Assembly (NCBI GenBank): GCA_027972325.1
Contig: JAPMOS010000049.1
Location: 203,166 to 267,165, forward strand
Source: Paratrimastix pyriformis
Lineage: Eukaryota > Preaxostyla > Paratrimastigidae
Reading direction: 5' to 3'
Length of the DNA stretch: 64,000 nucleotides
Positions 30,629 to 42,557 of this stretch are shown here, in pieces. The notes under the pieces were generated by a model, which searched no databases, was not told the DNA's origin, and worked only from the letters and a program-made list of their open reading frames with translations. The position numbers and the translations under genes were made by a program. Numbering within the stretch: position 1 is the first letter of the stretch; every line of letters starts with the position of its first letter.

Positions 30629-32156
30629 TTAATGGTTCGGATTCCATGTGGGGATCTGAACACGCACAGGGGGCAGCTCGACATCGTCGCCAGCGGCGTT
30701 GGAGGCACACACTTCAAGGGAGATAGATTGCGTGCCGGTCGGCAGCTCAGTCTTCGAGATGGACTGGTACAACTCGCCCACCCTAAGGAGGAATGAGGAC
30801 TCCTCCCCGGCCCGGGCAGCAAGCGCAGACCGCATGGAGAGGCGCATTTCACGCTTGGGGGCCGGCCAAAAGGACATGAAGAGCAGGGCCGTGCCACAGG
30901 AGATGGCCGAGACATCCAACCCCCTGGTTGTGGTCAGGTGGTTGATAACCTCACCCAGGGTCGGATGCTACCGGCCGGGAAAAATCAAAAATCAATCCGA
31001 GATCGTGCCGGGTGGGGGATCGGGGGACGAACCTTGTGCAGGTCGACGGCGATCTGGTCCCAGATGGTGAACTTGTCACCCACCTTGGGGGCCCCAAGGG
31101 GCTCCGAGTACTGGAACAGGGGCAGGGCCAGGTTGACGAACCAGTTGCGGAAGGCCTCCTTGGGGCGGGCGGGGGTCTGATGCAGCTTGATCAGCTCAAT
31201 GCCCACCAGGCCGGCCACCAGGCCCGTCGTGGTGGCGATGGCCGGGATGACTGCAACATCACCCCGTGGAGAGAGTGTCAATGAGGATGGGGACGCATGG
31301 CAAGGCCGATCGATGAAGTCGGGGGTGGCGGGCAACCGGGGGCATGGGAGGAGGCTGGACAAGGGTAGGGGGCGGGAGCAGACTGCGGCCGGCGATCTGC
31401 TTGATGCGGCGCCGGTCAGCCTGGGGGATCTGGTAGTTGGCCGCACGCAGGTTGGCCACGGCCGTGATGTAGTCTGCCCCCCACCCCCAAAGACCAGGCG
31501 CCCCCCAAGACCAGAGACACAAAAGAGAACCCCAACCATACCGATCCCGGTGAATGTCGGTCAGACAGACAGAGGGCCACAAGCAGGAGGGTGCCGGGAA
31601 CGTTGTGTCGCGAAGGGGGAATCTGTGAGTTACGGTGGCGGTGGCGATCGATGTGGTGATGGCGGTGGCGATGGTCGTGGAGCGGTGGCAGTGGCAGTGG
31701 CGATGGTCGTGGAGCGGTGGCTGTGGCAGCTGCTGCTGCAGACCGATGTGGTGGTTGCTGTCGTCGTCCTTCTCGAAGTCGAGCGCCTCGAGGGGACCCA
31801 GGCCGAGCTGGGCCGGCTTGGGGAGCTTGAGGAAGTCCTCCAGCCATGTCAGGTCCTCGGCCGGCAGGCTGTCGGCTGCCCCGGCACCCGCACCGGCCGC
31901 GCTCGAGGCGCTCGCTGTGCCGACACGCAGCCGAGGGAAACATGAAGACCGGAGGCATTTGTGTTGCCGTGTGGATGTCTCCGTTTCGGGGCATTTGTTG
32001 ATTTGACTGCCATCCGTATGCGTCTGCTGGTTTGGGTGGACACGACTGGTTGGTGACGGCGCTTCCCTCGTGGATTGTGCGATATTTCATGTCTGTCTGT
32101 CTGCGTCTCAACCTATTGTCCATCCTCTCCTGTGTGGAGCAAAGGGACTGATCTAC

Positions 32157-32215
<59 letters not shown>

Positions 32216-34292
32216 GGGCGAACCAAAGGTAGGCGGGGATGGTTCCAGCATCGCCCCAGTGCGGACCGTCGAGTGCCTTCGCGTCTGTAGAATCGTTGGT
32301 GGACGGGGCAGCGGCACCCGACGGGACGAAGGGCGGCACGACCACATTGGCGGCCACCTGGGCGGCCCGGGTGCGGTCCCAGCCCTCCTCCGAGATCCCG
32401 TACAGGCGGGCCCGCAGAAGGGCCGCCGCCTCGATGAAGTCCACGTGCTCGCGGCAGGTCGGGTCGAAGACAAGCGGCGTTGGGGCACGCTTGCTCCCCG
32501 ACCTGCAGGCAAACACCACGCCATCCATTTGTCAATCGGCGACATCATCGTCCGATCATCAGCATCCAAAAATCCCCACCCGATCATCGTCATGTCATCA
32601 CCGTCTCATCGTCATCGTCGTCATCGTCATCATCACACCCAACCATCAGCATCAACATCCAATCATCACCCAATCACATCCAATCAACATCCAATCAACA
32701 TCCAATCAACATCCAATCAACATCCAATCATCATTCGCGCGACGTTCCTCCCCTGTCAGACCAGAACGGGGCCCCGCCAGCCGTGGTGCTGTCGGGGGGG
32801 AAGTTGTAGAGCAGCTGGCGGATGTTGGACACGAAGCAGCGCTCGAACTCGGTACGGGCCCAGGCGGCGCACTCGTCCAGGGTGGTCGACCGCTGGTCGA
32901 CCAGCATTTGGCGCAGCAGCCGCACCATCTCGGCCTTGTTGCCCGCCCGGCTCCGCAGCGCCTGACACAACGGATGGTGGCGGTGGTGGTGGCGGTGATG
33001 GTGGTGGTGGCGGTGGCGGTGATGCTGATGCTGATGCTGATGCTGATGCTGATGCTGATGCTGATTGGATGATGCTGACTGGATGATGCTGATTGGATGA
33101 TGCTGATTGGATGATGCTGATTGGATGATGCTGATTGGATGATGCTGATTGGATGATGATGACTGGATGATGATGACTGGATGACGATTGGGCGATAATG
33201 CAGGGTATTGATGACAGGGTAATGAAGACAGGACGGTGATTGGATGCTGCTGCTGCTGTTGCTGCTTGGATGGTGGGAGACGGACCTCGAGGGCCTTCTC
33301 AGGGGATGTCAGGTACTGGTTGGCCTCCAGGGCGTCCTGCTGGAAGCGGCCCTCGAACTCGGAGCGGGCCCACTCGACCGTGTGGTCGATCAGGTAGGGG
33401 AAGTTCTTCAGGGTGCACAGAGGGATCGACTGGGGAGAGGGAGATCGCGACAGACAGAGACGACAGAGACAGAGACAGATACAGACAGACAGCACAGACA
33501 GCACAGGCAGCACAGGCAGCACAGGCAGCACAGGCAGCACAGGCAGCACAGGCAGCACAGGCAGCACAGGCAGACAGCACAGACAGCACAGACAGACAGC
33601 ACAGACAGCAAATCGATGAACAGAAGCCACCGCTGCTGCCCCCAACCACCCACCCTCCCACGCCATCCTTCCACTGGCGCGGGCAGAACAGGCTGTCCGC
33701 CCGACCTTCTCGGGGGGGTCGCGGCTGCTGCCGTAGCTCTCGGTCATGCAGGGCACAATCACCTGGACGTTGCCCTGGGTGCCCAGGGTCCCCGATTCGA
33801 GCAGCGGCTTCTTGAAGGCCACGCAGCGCCCGTCCATGTAAAGCCGCGCCTGCAACAGGGGAGAGAAAGCACAGGATGTGGTGGAATGTTCGCACTGCTC
33901 AGACGCGCATCCCCTCACCCCAGAGGGTCTGCCCCAGGGCGAGGTGGTGGTCCAGCTTCCCCCCAGGGCGATGCAGACCTGGAGGTTGTCCGGCTTCCTT
34001 TCCCCCAGGGCGATACTGGTCTGGTCTCCCCTCCCCCAGGTCTCCCCTCCCCCAGAGATGCAGACCTGGAGGTTGTCCAGTGCATTCGCGACGCCCGAGA
34101 GGGAGTTGAAGAAGTCCTCACCGAAGACGTCCTCCGTGTCGGGGCCCACCCGGTCCAGCCGGGCCTCGATCCGCACCTCGGGATTCAGCCGCTGGACGGC
34201 AGCACCGGCGGTGGTGCTCTTCATCTTGCGCACGTCCTGCCAGAGGGAGGGGCGGCAGAATCAGCATCAGAATTTGAAGAACAAACAGGTGA

Positions 34293-34324
<32 letters not shown>

Positions 34325-37300
34325 ATCATCATCATCATCATCATATCATCATCAATCATCATGTGCTCTTCATCTTGCGCACGTCCTGCCAGAGGGAGGG
34401 GCGGCATGCGGGCAGAGGCAGGGAGGGTGTGGTGTGGGTGCGCGTCAGTACTAAGAAGTCGTCACGGGAATATAATCATCATTCATCATCATCGTTCATC
34501 AACATCAACATCAACATCATCATCCAATCATCATCCAATCATCATCCAGTCATCATCCAGTCATCATCCAGTCATCGTCATCATCCAATCTTCAGCATCC
34601 AATCATCATCCATCACCACGGGGAAGTGATGGCCAGGTGGGGAATCACGGACCCACGGGCGGAAGAGGAACTGGCGGCTGAGGTTGGACACCTCGATGCT
34701 GTCCATGTCGGTCACCACAATCCGCCCCGGGCCGGCCGTGCCCACGCCCAGCATGGCCATCGTCTTGAGCAGCTCGCACCCGATGGCCCCCGCGCCCACC
34801 TGCACACCCACCGGGACCGGCACCCCGGGTGAGGTCGGGGGGAGTTCGGGTATGCATTGGCGAGTTTGACAAGGTGCCCGCACGGACCACAAAGTACGAC
34901 AGCTGGCGGATGGCCAGTGCGCGTTCATATGCGTTGTGGTGGGGGGGGGGGTGGGGCGGGTGCTACGGACCACGAAGTACGACAGCTGGCGGATGGCCAG
35001 GGCGTGGTCTTTGCCAAAGACGGCCCGAATGCCATCGTACCGGGTGCCCTCAGGGGCGGCCTCCTCCTCCGTGGGCAGCGGGCTGGGAAGCGCCTGTGGG
35101 ATGAGGTGGTGACAAGTTGACGATGCTTTCTCTCCAACCAGACACGACACATGCGCACAGGGCATCCAACCAACAGCCCGCTTGAAGATGCGTGGAGACA
35201 GGGGGGACGGAGTGGGACGGAGTGGGGGACGGAGGGCGGGACCTCGCTGTGGTCGAGGTAGAGCCACTGCTGCAGCGGCATGTACTTGTTGGTGACAGCC
35301 TTCATGACCTCCTGGCCCACCACCCCGCCCACCACCGAGGCCACGGGGCTCAGGTTGCCCGCGGCCACCCGGGCCAGCAGCCCAATGGCCTCCTCGTCCA
35401 GGGCCGCAACCCGGGCCGCGGGGTCCAGGGCATCGTTGGCCGCCCGGGCAAGCTGGGAGACCTCGGCCGCGTCGGCCTGGGTGTGGTGCGGTGTGACGAG
35501 TGTGCGGTGCGACGAGCGGATGACGAGCCGTTGTGCGTGCGCCGCCTGCTGAACAGACTGGAGTGTGTTGTCACACAGAAAGGGAGCAGGAGCGCGAAAC
35601 ACAGACAGGAGTGTGCTGTCACACAGAAAGGGAGAAAGCAGCGGGAAACACAGACTTGTGTGCGGAGCGCATGGGTGTGTTAGCGGGAGCAGAAAGCGTG
35701 TGTGGAGTAAAGAGGGAAAGAAGTAACGGGAAAACAAAAACCAGAGAGGTAGGCACAACCACCCACCACCACCAGATATAGCAGGGAGAGCACGCACACC
35801 CAACGAACGACCGGTCCATATGTCCAGTCCCTTCGGAGCGAATCGCGCACCCAACCACCCCTTCACCACATCGGCCCGTTATGTGCGGAAGTGAACATCG
35901 GCGCGCAACACCGAACCCGAAAAGCTTCGGGTGGGAACCCGGAGGCTCCCGTCCGCCAAAGCGGATAGCAGCCGAAGTAGGCCGCCAAAACCCGATGAGC
36001 ATCGGGAGAGAGCCATGTGCACTCTCTGATCAAAGGAGCTGCCTTGGTGTGCGCCCCAAAATTGGGGGGAGAGTCCGGAGACCCTCTATGTCCGACAGTA
36101 CGGACACGTAGACGGGTGGAAGGTTCGGGGCCCCTGATCGACCCGTCCCCCAGCACCACCCCAGCGGCCGCACGGACCAAGTTATGCGGCCGGGGCATCC
36201 GGCCCTCATGCCGCGCCCGGAAGGCGTCCAGCCCGAGGAACCCCGCGTGCAGCGAGGCCGACCGGCCCATGTGGGCGTAATCCCACTCGGCAATGGCCGG
36301 CCGGCGCGTCTGGGCCTGGTAGGGCTCGTGGGCCACCTGGCGGGCCATCTTGACCTGGGTCACGTAGCCGCCCTGGGTGTATGGCCGGTAGTTGGTCGTG
36401 TCCGCCTTGATGACGAACGTCGAGGGGCCTGCGATAATTGGCGGAATGGGCAATTGGTGATGAACAGGACAGGAAGAGCATACATCAACATCACCACCCG
36501 ATCATCATCACCCGATCATCATCCAATCATCCAATCACCATCCAATCACCATCCAATCATCACCACCATCCGGTCATCACCACCATCCGGTCATCACCAC
36601 CATCCAGCATCTTCCCAACAGCAACATCGCTACCCCAACCCGGGGGTCGGAGCGGCGGACCGGTGACCCTGATCTCGGTGGGGGGCAGGGCGTTCAGCTC
36701 GGTCATGCCCTCGACCTGGGCGAAGGTCACCATGTCGCCCGTCTCGAGGCCGTGGTGGGTGTCCTCCAGCGTCGCCACGGCGCCCTCGTGCTCCTGCGCA
36801 GCAGGTGGGTGGATATTCCCGGTGGGTGGATGACCCGATGAGCGAATTTGACCCGGGGGGTGGATGTGACCCGGGGAGTGGGACGCGGCACGGTGGGACG
36901 CGGGCCTGGCTGACGGCCGTCACGACGGCGGTGATGCAGGGGTTGCCGTCGGGGTCGGTGACCTCGTGGGTCATGCCCACATCGACAAAGATCCGGGTGA
37001 ACAGGCCCGCAGCCGAGGCCATGATGAACTTGACCCCGTTGGCCCGGCAGAGGGCCGAAACCCGCTCCACCTCGGCCTGCAGGGCGTCAACCAGCACGAC
37101 CACCTTGTAGCGGCGCAGGAAATCGGCGGTGAGCTCGCCCGTGTGCTGATCCACCCGGACGTATTGGTTCAGCTCGGCGAGTGACGCAAAGCAGGCCGCG
37201 GCGCGGTTTTTGCCCACATCTGCCGGGGTCAGGTAGAACTGGGGGACAGTGAGCTGGCACGGCGTGGTGGCGGATCGGACGAGACCTGGGAAGAGAGGTC

Positions 37301-37528
37301 CATCATTGTGGCCGGTTGGGTGTCGTGGATCGTCACCTCACGGACACCCGACAGAATCACGTTCTTGGCGATTTCAACGCCAACGCCGGACATGCCACTG
37401 ATCAAAATGGCTGAGGAAGACAGTTTGGCCATGGCTTCCATCCCAAAAGTGTACACTTGGCGATCCATCATCTTCAGGTAATCTCCCTGTGTGGCTGGGG
37501 CCGCTGAATTGGCTTTGGTGGCGGACAT
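30629..37528 (-). CDS. UBA1: ubiquitin-activating enzyme E1
   Basis: Activates ubiquitin with ATP and passes it to E2 enzymes. The start [18 protein letters not shown] (ATG complement at 37526-37528) leads into [29 protein letters not shown], the inactive adenylation half. First-catalytic-cysteine-half segments run from 37190 to 36150. The active adenylation domain has [17 protein letters not shown] and [19 protein letters not shown] (34650-34800). The catalytic cysteine lies in [21 protein letters not shown] (Cys codon 33415-33417). The second catalytic half spans about 33300-32400; [17 protein letters not shown] is near 31200. The ubiquitin-fold domain ends in [16 protein letters not shown] at 30629. 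All canonical blocks are present. About 15 introns carry microsatellites. Two exon ends are partly duplicated inside the following introns. Confidence 0.95.
32155..32216. repeat. (TCTG)n microsatellite
   Basis: About 15 CTGT tetranucleotides in an intron of the E1 gene. Confidence 0.9.
32960..33190. repeat. compound GATGCT / GATTGGATGATGCT repeat
   Basis: Intronic in E1: (GGTGGT)n, then (GATGCT)n, then six GATTGGATGATGCT units. Confidence 0.9.
33480..33610. repeat. (CAGCACAGG)n repeat
   Basis: Nine-base CAGCACAGG unit, about ten copies, flanked by CAGACAGCA units. Intronic in E1 and related to the repeat at 19908-20082. Confidence 0.9.
34214..34257 (-). repeat. exon-edge duplication 1, source copy
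   Basis: A 44-bp GTGCTCTTCATCTTGCGCAC... segment covering the edge of an E1 exon (protein DVRKMKS) and its upstream splice site. It recurs at 34364-34407 inside the same intron. Confidence 0.85.
34364..34407 (-). repeat. exon-edge duplication 1, intronic copy
   Basis: Near-perfect copy of 34214-34257, about 150 bp away, separated by an ATC microsatellite. Confidence 0.85.
34884..34918 (-). repeat. exon-edge duplication 2, intronic copy
   Basis: About 35 bp (ACGGACCACAAAGTACGACAG...) nearly identical to 34966-35001, which encodes the end of an E1 exon ([11 protein letters not shown]). Confidence 0.85.
35695..35750 (-). repeat. dispersed intronic repeat, copy 2
   Basis: Partner of 15698-15753, in the longest E1 intron. 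The shared core GTAACGGGAAAACAAAAA is identical. Confidence 0.6.
35880..36115. other. hairpin-rich intron segment
   Basis: Within an E1 intron are three strong dyads: CCCGAA/TTCGGG (35916-35931), CCGATG/CATCGG (35991-36006) and TGTCCG/CGGACA (36089-36106). A structured RNA or a decayed mobile element is possible; nothing was recognised. Confidence 0.35.
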
Positions 37529-37634
37529 TTCAGAACGATCGTCAAAGGGGACGGAGGTCGGTATAGACAAGGTTCTAGCCGCTCTTTTTTGTGTTTCAAA
37601 AATCGAGGGTTCTTCAAACTCGCCCATCGCCTCG
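37529..37634. promoter_or_regulatory. compact divergent promoter
   Basis: About 106 bp between the E1 start codon (-) and the proposed start of the Pro/Gln-rich gene (+). Predicted shared promoter; no named motif visible. Confidence 0.35.
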
Positions 37635-39883
37635 ATGCAAGGTCATTTCTTGTTAAACCTCCCATATTCTTCACTTTTAGGGACTATTCTTGTTCCCTTG
37701 ATTGCAATATTAGATCTTCGACCCCAGCCCGGCACACCGGGCTCAAATCCGCTCGATTTCCCCTCCCTGGGGGAAAGTCGTAAAATAAGGAAGCAAGGCA
37801 AACGAGGGAGACGACAGGATGATGCCGCTCCTTCTCCGGCTGCCCACTCCGAGCCTGTCGAAATTCCCAAGCCACCTGCTCCAGTCACGCCCCAGCGTTC
37901 TCCTCCGCTCTCCTTGCAGGGAACTCCTCTTCCCCCACGAACACCCACCGTCAGCACTGCTTCCTACACAAATTCGGCTCCCTCCCCCGCAGCTCACCCA
38001 CCCCCTCAATCCGATGCGCCGTCCTCACCCCGGAGCGCCGTCTCTTCCTCGGCGGCATCACTCCCGGTCGCCTCAACCCCCAAGGCGGCACCCACTGCCC
38101 ACCCTCTGTTGTACTCGACCCCCCGGCCCATTTACTCGCGCTTTGACGCCGGTCCGACCATCACCACCACCGCCTCCCCCCGGGCCGCACCCACCACCAC
38201 CACCGCCCCGTCGATGCAGCCACTCTTCCTGGAGACGAATGCTCCTTGCACTCCTGTCCCAGAACCAGCAATATCATCGACTCTTGCGGGTGCCTCCAAA
38301 GGTGCGCTCACTGCCACCCACCACACCGAGGCGGAGACCCCGTCTCCCTTAGGGGGTGAGGGCGACACCGCGGCTCCCTCCCCGGGGCTGCACACCATCC
38401 TGGGGGAGGCCGAACGGGATGAGGAACGGGAACAGCGAGCAGCGACCGCACAGTCCCACACGCCGCAACAGCCACGGACCCCCCTCAGCCAACCGCCCCG
38501 CGCCGTCCTCCCGGATGCGCCTTCCCAACCCCGGGAGGCTGAGGCTCAGGCCCGGGCTCCGGCGACCCACTCCACGCCCCCGCCCGCCCGCCGGCCCGAG
38601 CCACAACAACCCAAGTCGCCCCAGCCCCAACAACAACCAGAGCCACAGCCGCAGCCACAGCCGCAGCCCTCCGAGCCACTGCCGCAGTCACAGACACAAG
38701 AAATAACTGAGCCGCAGCCGCAGCCGCAGCCGCAGCCGCAGCCGCAGCCAGGACGAGATTCTGAGCCGCCTCAGGAGGAGCCGCCCCAGCCAGAGCCCTC
38801 GGCCTCGGTCCAGGAGCCTCTGGGATCCCCCGAGGCTGAGGCTGCTCCTCCTGCTGCCATTGATAACACATCCGTGGTGGCCGACTTCTCCGCCCCGGGG
38901 CCACTCGAGTCACCCTCGACCATCCCCCCTCAAGGTGCCCACCGGACAGGCGCCTGCATCCCCCCTGGCGGCTCCCGCCTCCCCCGGTCCCGCCGACCTC
39001 ACCCCCACATCACCACCCCCACCACCACATGCTCTGGCACTCGAGGAGGACCGCCTCTGCGCCATGGCCGACATCACCCCGTCATTGTCGTCACCGCTCG
39101 CCCCGGCACCCGCCCCGGCACCCGAGGAGGATCGTCTCTGCCCCGTGGCCGACCCGACCGCCATGCCGCTTGTCCTGGCCCCCCAGACGATGGCCCCCCT
39201 GGCCCCCACCACGGATTCCATCGCTCCGACCCTCAGCCCGCCCCTGCCCGCCAGCCCCGACTTCGCCACGTCCGCCACGCTGCCTCCGACGGGCGACGAG
39301 GCGATGCCGGGCGGCCTGCCTGAGGGCTGGATCGAGGCGGCCCCCTTGCCGCCTTTGTGCTACCCCGCCACCACCACCGCCGGCACTGCGGATGAGTCTG
39401 CATCGTCGGAGGGCACCCGTGCCATCTAATCCGCTTCTTCCCCGCCACAGGTCGTCGTCCGGGGCGCCCGTCGAATCGGCCCTGCCCCTGCTCCCGCTCC
39501 CAGCAGCTGGCGTCCCCGCCCCCACCGAGGCGTTGCTCGACGATTCCATCCTCGCCCCTGCACCCGCCCCTGCACCCGCCCCTGCACCCGCCCCTGCACC
39601 CCCCGCCCCCGCCATCGCCCCCGTCTCTCCGCCCGAAAGGAGTCCGATCTATGCCCCAGCTCCTCCGGTCGCCCCGGTCCCATCGGCCTTCCTCCCAGCC
39701 GCCACCCCTCCGCCCATCATCGCCATGACCTCGCCAACCCATCCGCAACAGGCCATCCCTGCTGCCGGAGAGCCCTCCGTGCGTCCGGAGGATACAACCT
39801 CTGGGGCCACAGCGGCTGGGAAGCCGCCCTGCCTGCTGTCGCGCATCCAGGAGAACGTCGAGTTTTCCTGCGTGATCTCGTGA
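37635..39883 (+). CDS. Pro/Gln/Ala-rich disordered protein
   Basis: Unrecognised. The frame opening at 37635 reads MQGHFLLNLPYSS, a weakly hydrophobic start, then GSNPLDFPSLGESRKIRKQGKRGRR. The FPSLGE motif with adjacent basic cluster resembles short interaction motifs of some translation-related proteins, but this is weak. The rest is Pro/Thr/Ala-rich with a coding (CAGCCG)n tract giving QPQPQP (38635-38752). Two repeats of ALEEDRLCAMAD / APEEDRLCPVAD (about 39030 and 39120) follow, then an (AP)n run near 39555. It ends CLLSRIQENVEFSCVIS at the TGA 39881-39883. Two or three introns are needed to join the frames (near 38930 and 39430-39500). Function unknown. Confidence 0.5.
38635..38752 (+). 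repeat. coding (CAGCCG)n tract
   Basis: Gln-Pro dipeptide repeats in the disordered protein, interrupted once by a Ser/Gln/Thr stretch. Confidence 0.85.
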
Positions 39884-40281
39884 CCCGAATTTTCTTTCCT
39901 GCAATAATCATGCAAATACTCTCCCGATTAAATCCTTTCTTTTTGTCCCTTTTCTTGAAATGAATCCTCTTCTTTTCCTTTTGTATCGTCTCCTCTTCCC
40001 TCTCTTTCTTTCTTCCCTCACCCCTTTCATCGTTCTTCTCCGGCAATTGCCCCATTGTCCCCGGGCCAACACGTTTTTCCCCCCGATTAACAGTGCCGGT
40101 CTGCTGACTCGAGACGGTCCCCGCGAGGTTCCCAGCAAAACGCAGGGAGATTCGGATGGGAGCATGTCCTTCTCCGGTAATTGCCCCGACGATGAGACCG
40201 GCGCATTTTGTTTGACAGCGGCGTCTTCAAAACCTCCGAAATCGAAGCAATTCGCAACCCACGTTCCTCCGCCTTCCAGGC
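39884..40281. other. intergenic region
   Basis: About 400 bp between two + strand genes, T-rich at the 5' side (39890-40020). Presumed 3' UTR plus promoter of the first flavodoxin gene. An upstream leader exon cannot be excluded. Confidence 0.4.
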
Positions 40282-41759
40282 GTGCCCGTCCAGATGGAGA
40301 GTGTACCCCGCACCGAAAGCCCTTCAGCAAGGCTGCCCTCACAGGGGGGCATCAAGATTTTAATTTTATATTACACGCTGACGCATAATACGAAGCATGC
40401 TGCCGAGAACATTGCCTCTCGTTTGCGATCCCATAAATCAATCAGCCGGATTTCTTTGGCGGATATCACACTCGTAGCGAATATTTCCCCTTGTCCTGCC
40501 CAGTTTGCAGCTCTGAAAATGCAAGATTTCGACGTCATCGGGATCGGCACGCTGTGCTGGGACTATGATGCCCCAATCTGGCTCAAGAACTTCGTCAGTA
40601 CGCACGTGTGGCCTTCGAAGCCCGTGTTTCTCTTCTCCACATCCGGCGCTGGCTCGAAGTTCCGTACCCATGCCATCCTGGCGACGCTACTGGCAGCGAA
40701 AGGATGTCCAGTGATTGCCGAATGCGCTTTCCGTGCTCCGACCAATTACCCGTCTGTGCCGATTGGTTTTCATCCTTTTCATCCTTTTCCGGTCCAGTCC
40801 GCTTGGCCCCAAGGCGCCCCATGTCTCCCTGTGGGGCTCTCGTGACCGCCTGGAGGCGCCTCGTACGTTTGCCGATTCACTTGTGACCCTGTTCGAAGCT
40901 GGACTTGCCGAATTGAAGCCGATCAAAGTCACAGCGTCCATCCTGGGCAATGCCCTGTCATGGGCCATTGGCCCCAAGATGCTGAAGAAATGTCTGTGAG
41001 ATCACCCACTTGGGAGATGATGGCATCCTCATCCCCCGACTTCTTTAAAAGTCACTGGGGAAATTGGTTGCGACCGCTGCAAGTGTGTTCGGTGCCACGC
41101 CTGCGAACGTGCGTGCCCCTTTGGCGCCATCACCATGCACCCTGATATTGGTCTGCGTGCGCCGACTTCACCCTGGCTCATCTCGCCTTCTCTGGCCTCG
41201 TACAGAGGAGGGATATCCAATCCGGGACCCGGACCGGTGCCGCTATTGCGCCAAGTGCGTCAATGTGTGTCCCCAGGGGGCCCTGAACAGCAAGAAGACC
41301 CTCGGCCGCACCCCCTATCGTCTGGATCCCGCCCACTGGATCGAGGGGCCTTCCGTCCGCTCGGCCATGCCGCCTCACGTCAACAAGGGCGCCCCCGGCG
41401 CCGACCTCGCCCTGGTTCCCGCGAACCGGACACCCTCGCCCACCCCGTCGCCCGCGCCCCCCCGCCAGCCATCGCCCGGGGTTCAGCCCTCCACCCCCGC
41501 GGGTCCGACCCCTCTTCCGGCTCCGGTTTCAGCCTTGCCCTTGCGCTCCCCCGGGGCCCGCTTGACTGCCACAACAGCGGGGCAACCTGCCCCACCGACT
41601 GCCGCTCCGCCTGCACCAGAACCTGCACCGGTCATCTCCCTGCCTTCCCTGATCTCCGCTCCGCCTGCATCAATCGACAATCTGCCTGCCGTCCCCGTCC
41701 TGGATCCTACCCCTCTGGCCCCCGCTCCGCCTGTCCCCACCGAGCCTGTTATGCACTGA
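40282..41759 (+). CDS. flavodoxin - two [4Fe-4S] ferredoxin fusion, paralogue A
   Basis: EFR1-type redox protein: an FMN flavodoxin fold followed by a bacterial-type 2[4Fe-4S] ferredoxin domain, an electron carrier typical of anaerobic metabolism. The flavodoxin part begins IKILILYYTLTHNTKHAA. It continues MQDFDVIGIGTLCWDYDAP and PVFLFSTSGAGSKF, with the FRAPTNY exon end near 40750, then VSLWGSRDR and PKMLKKCL (about 40995). The cluster exon (41050-41145) has CVRCHACERACPFGA. The next (about 41205-) has CRYCAKCVNVCPQGALNSKK, followed by GRTPYRLDPAHWIEG and a Pro-rich tail ending EPVMH at 41759. The FMN phosphate loop has His where the family has Gly (TLTHNT versus TLTGNT). The paralogue B gene lies immediately downstream. 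Confidence 0.83.
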
Positions 41760-42557
41760 CTTCGGGTCAGTTTCTATACCACCGCTGCCCCCCAATTGAC
41801 CTGTTGCCAATTTGACCGCCGTTTGAGCTGCTGTGCCCCAGACTTGGCTCCTGCCTCCACGAATTGCCTTGGAGGTGGCACCCGAGTCCGCGGTACGCGC
41901 CTGGCGGTCCCCCCATGATGCTAATCTTCTCCTCTCCTCATCTTCCCATCTCCCTCCTGGATTTGTGTCCGTGTCTTTGCTTTGTGATAGCCTCCTCCCG
42001 GTTCTCCTCCTCCCCGGTTCTCACCCGTTCCTCTCCTCTCCTCGGGGTTCTTGCCTCCTGTCCTCCTGGGTGAATCTGTGTGCTGTGTGAAGAGCCTCTG
42101 GCCACGCGGATGTGGCTTCGCTTTTTGTTTTGTGAATTGCATTCCCCAGCATCTTTTTTGCTGTTGCTCGGAGATTGTTGTTTTGTTTCGTCCCCCCCCC
42201 CCCCCCCCCCCCCTCCCCCCCCCTCCCCTCCCTCCCTTTTGCCTTTTGTGCTGGCCCTCCCGTGGGGTTTTGTGGATGCTCATTCGTGGTACTCGCTTAG
42301 GGATCCTCACATCACTAAAATTAAGGGATTATTCGTCCACAAAAGTGTCCTCAAAGGCGAGCAGAGTCTGGAGAGAGATAGTGTGTTCTATTGATGACTC
42401 CAATTAAGTTGCGTTGAGAAATTCGATCTCGCAGCCACTGATCGGAGCAGCGTTGTTCATCCGGCGGCACGACGCCAATGCCCAAACGCGTGTCTCAATA
42501 CCCCCCTCCCCGAAGCTCTCCCCAGTGTTCATATCCACTGCAATTTTTGCCCCCAAG
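41760..42557. other. intergenic region between paralogues
   Basis: About 800 bp with a C-run near 42192-42222 and pyrimidine-rich stretches. Probably the 3' UTR of paralogue A and promoter or leader of paralogue B. No extra gene was supported. Confidence 0.4.

Noticed and set aside
37491-37634. Longer N-terminus for the Pro/Gln-rich protein reading antisense through the E1 start region
   Set aside because: It overlaps E1 coding sequence on the other strand and adds no recognisable motif.
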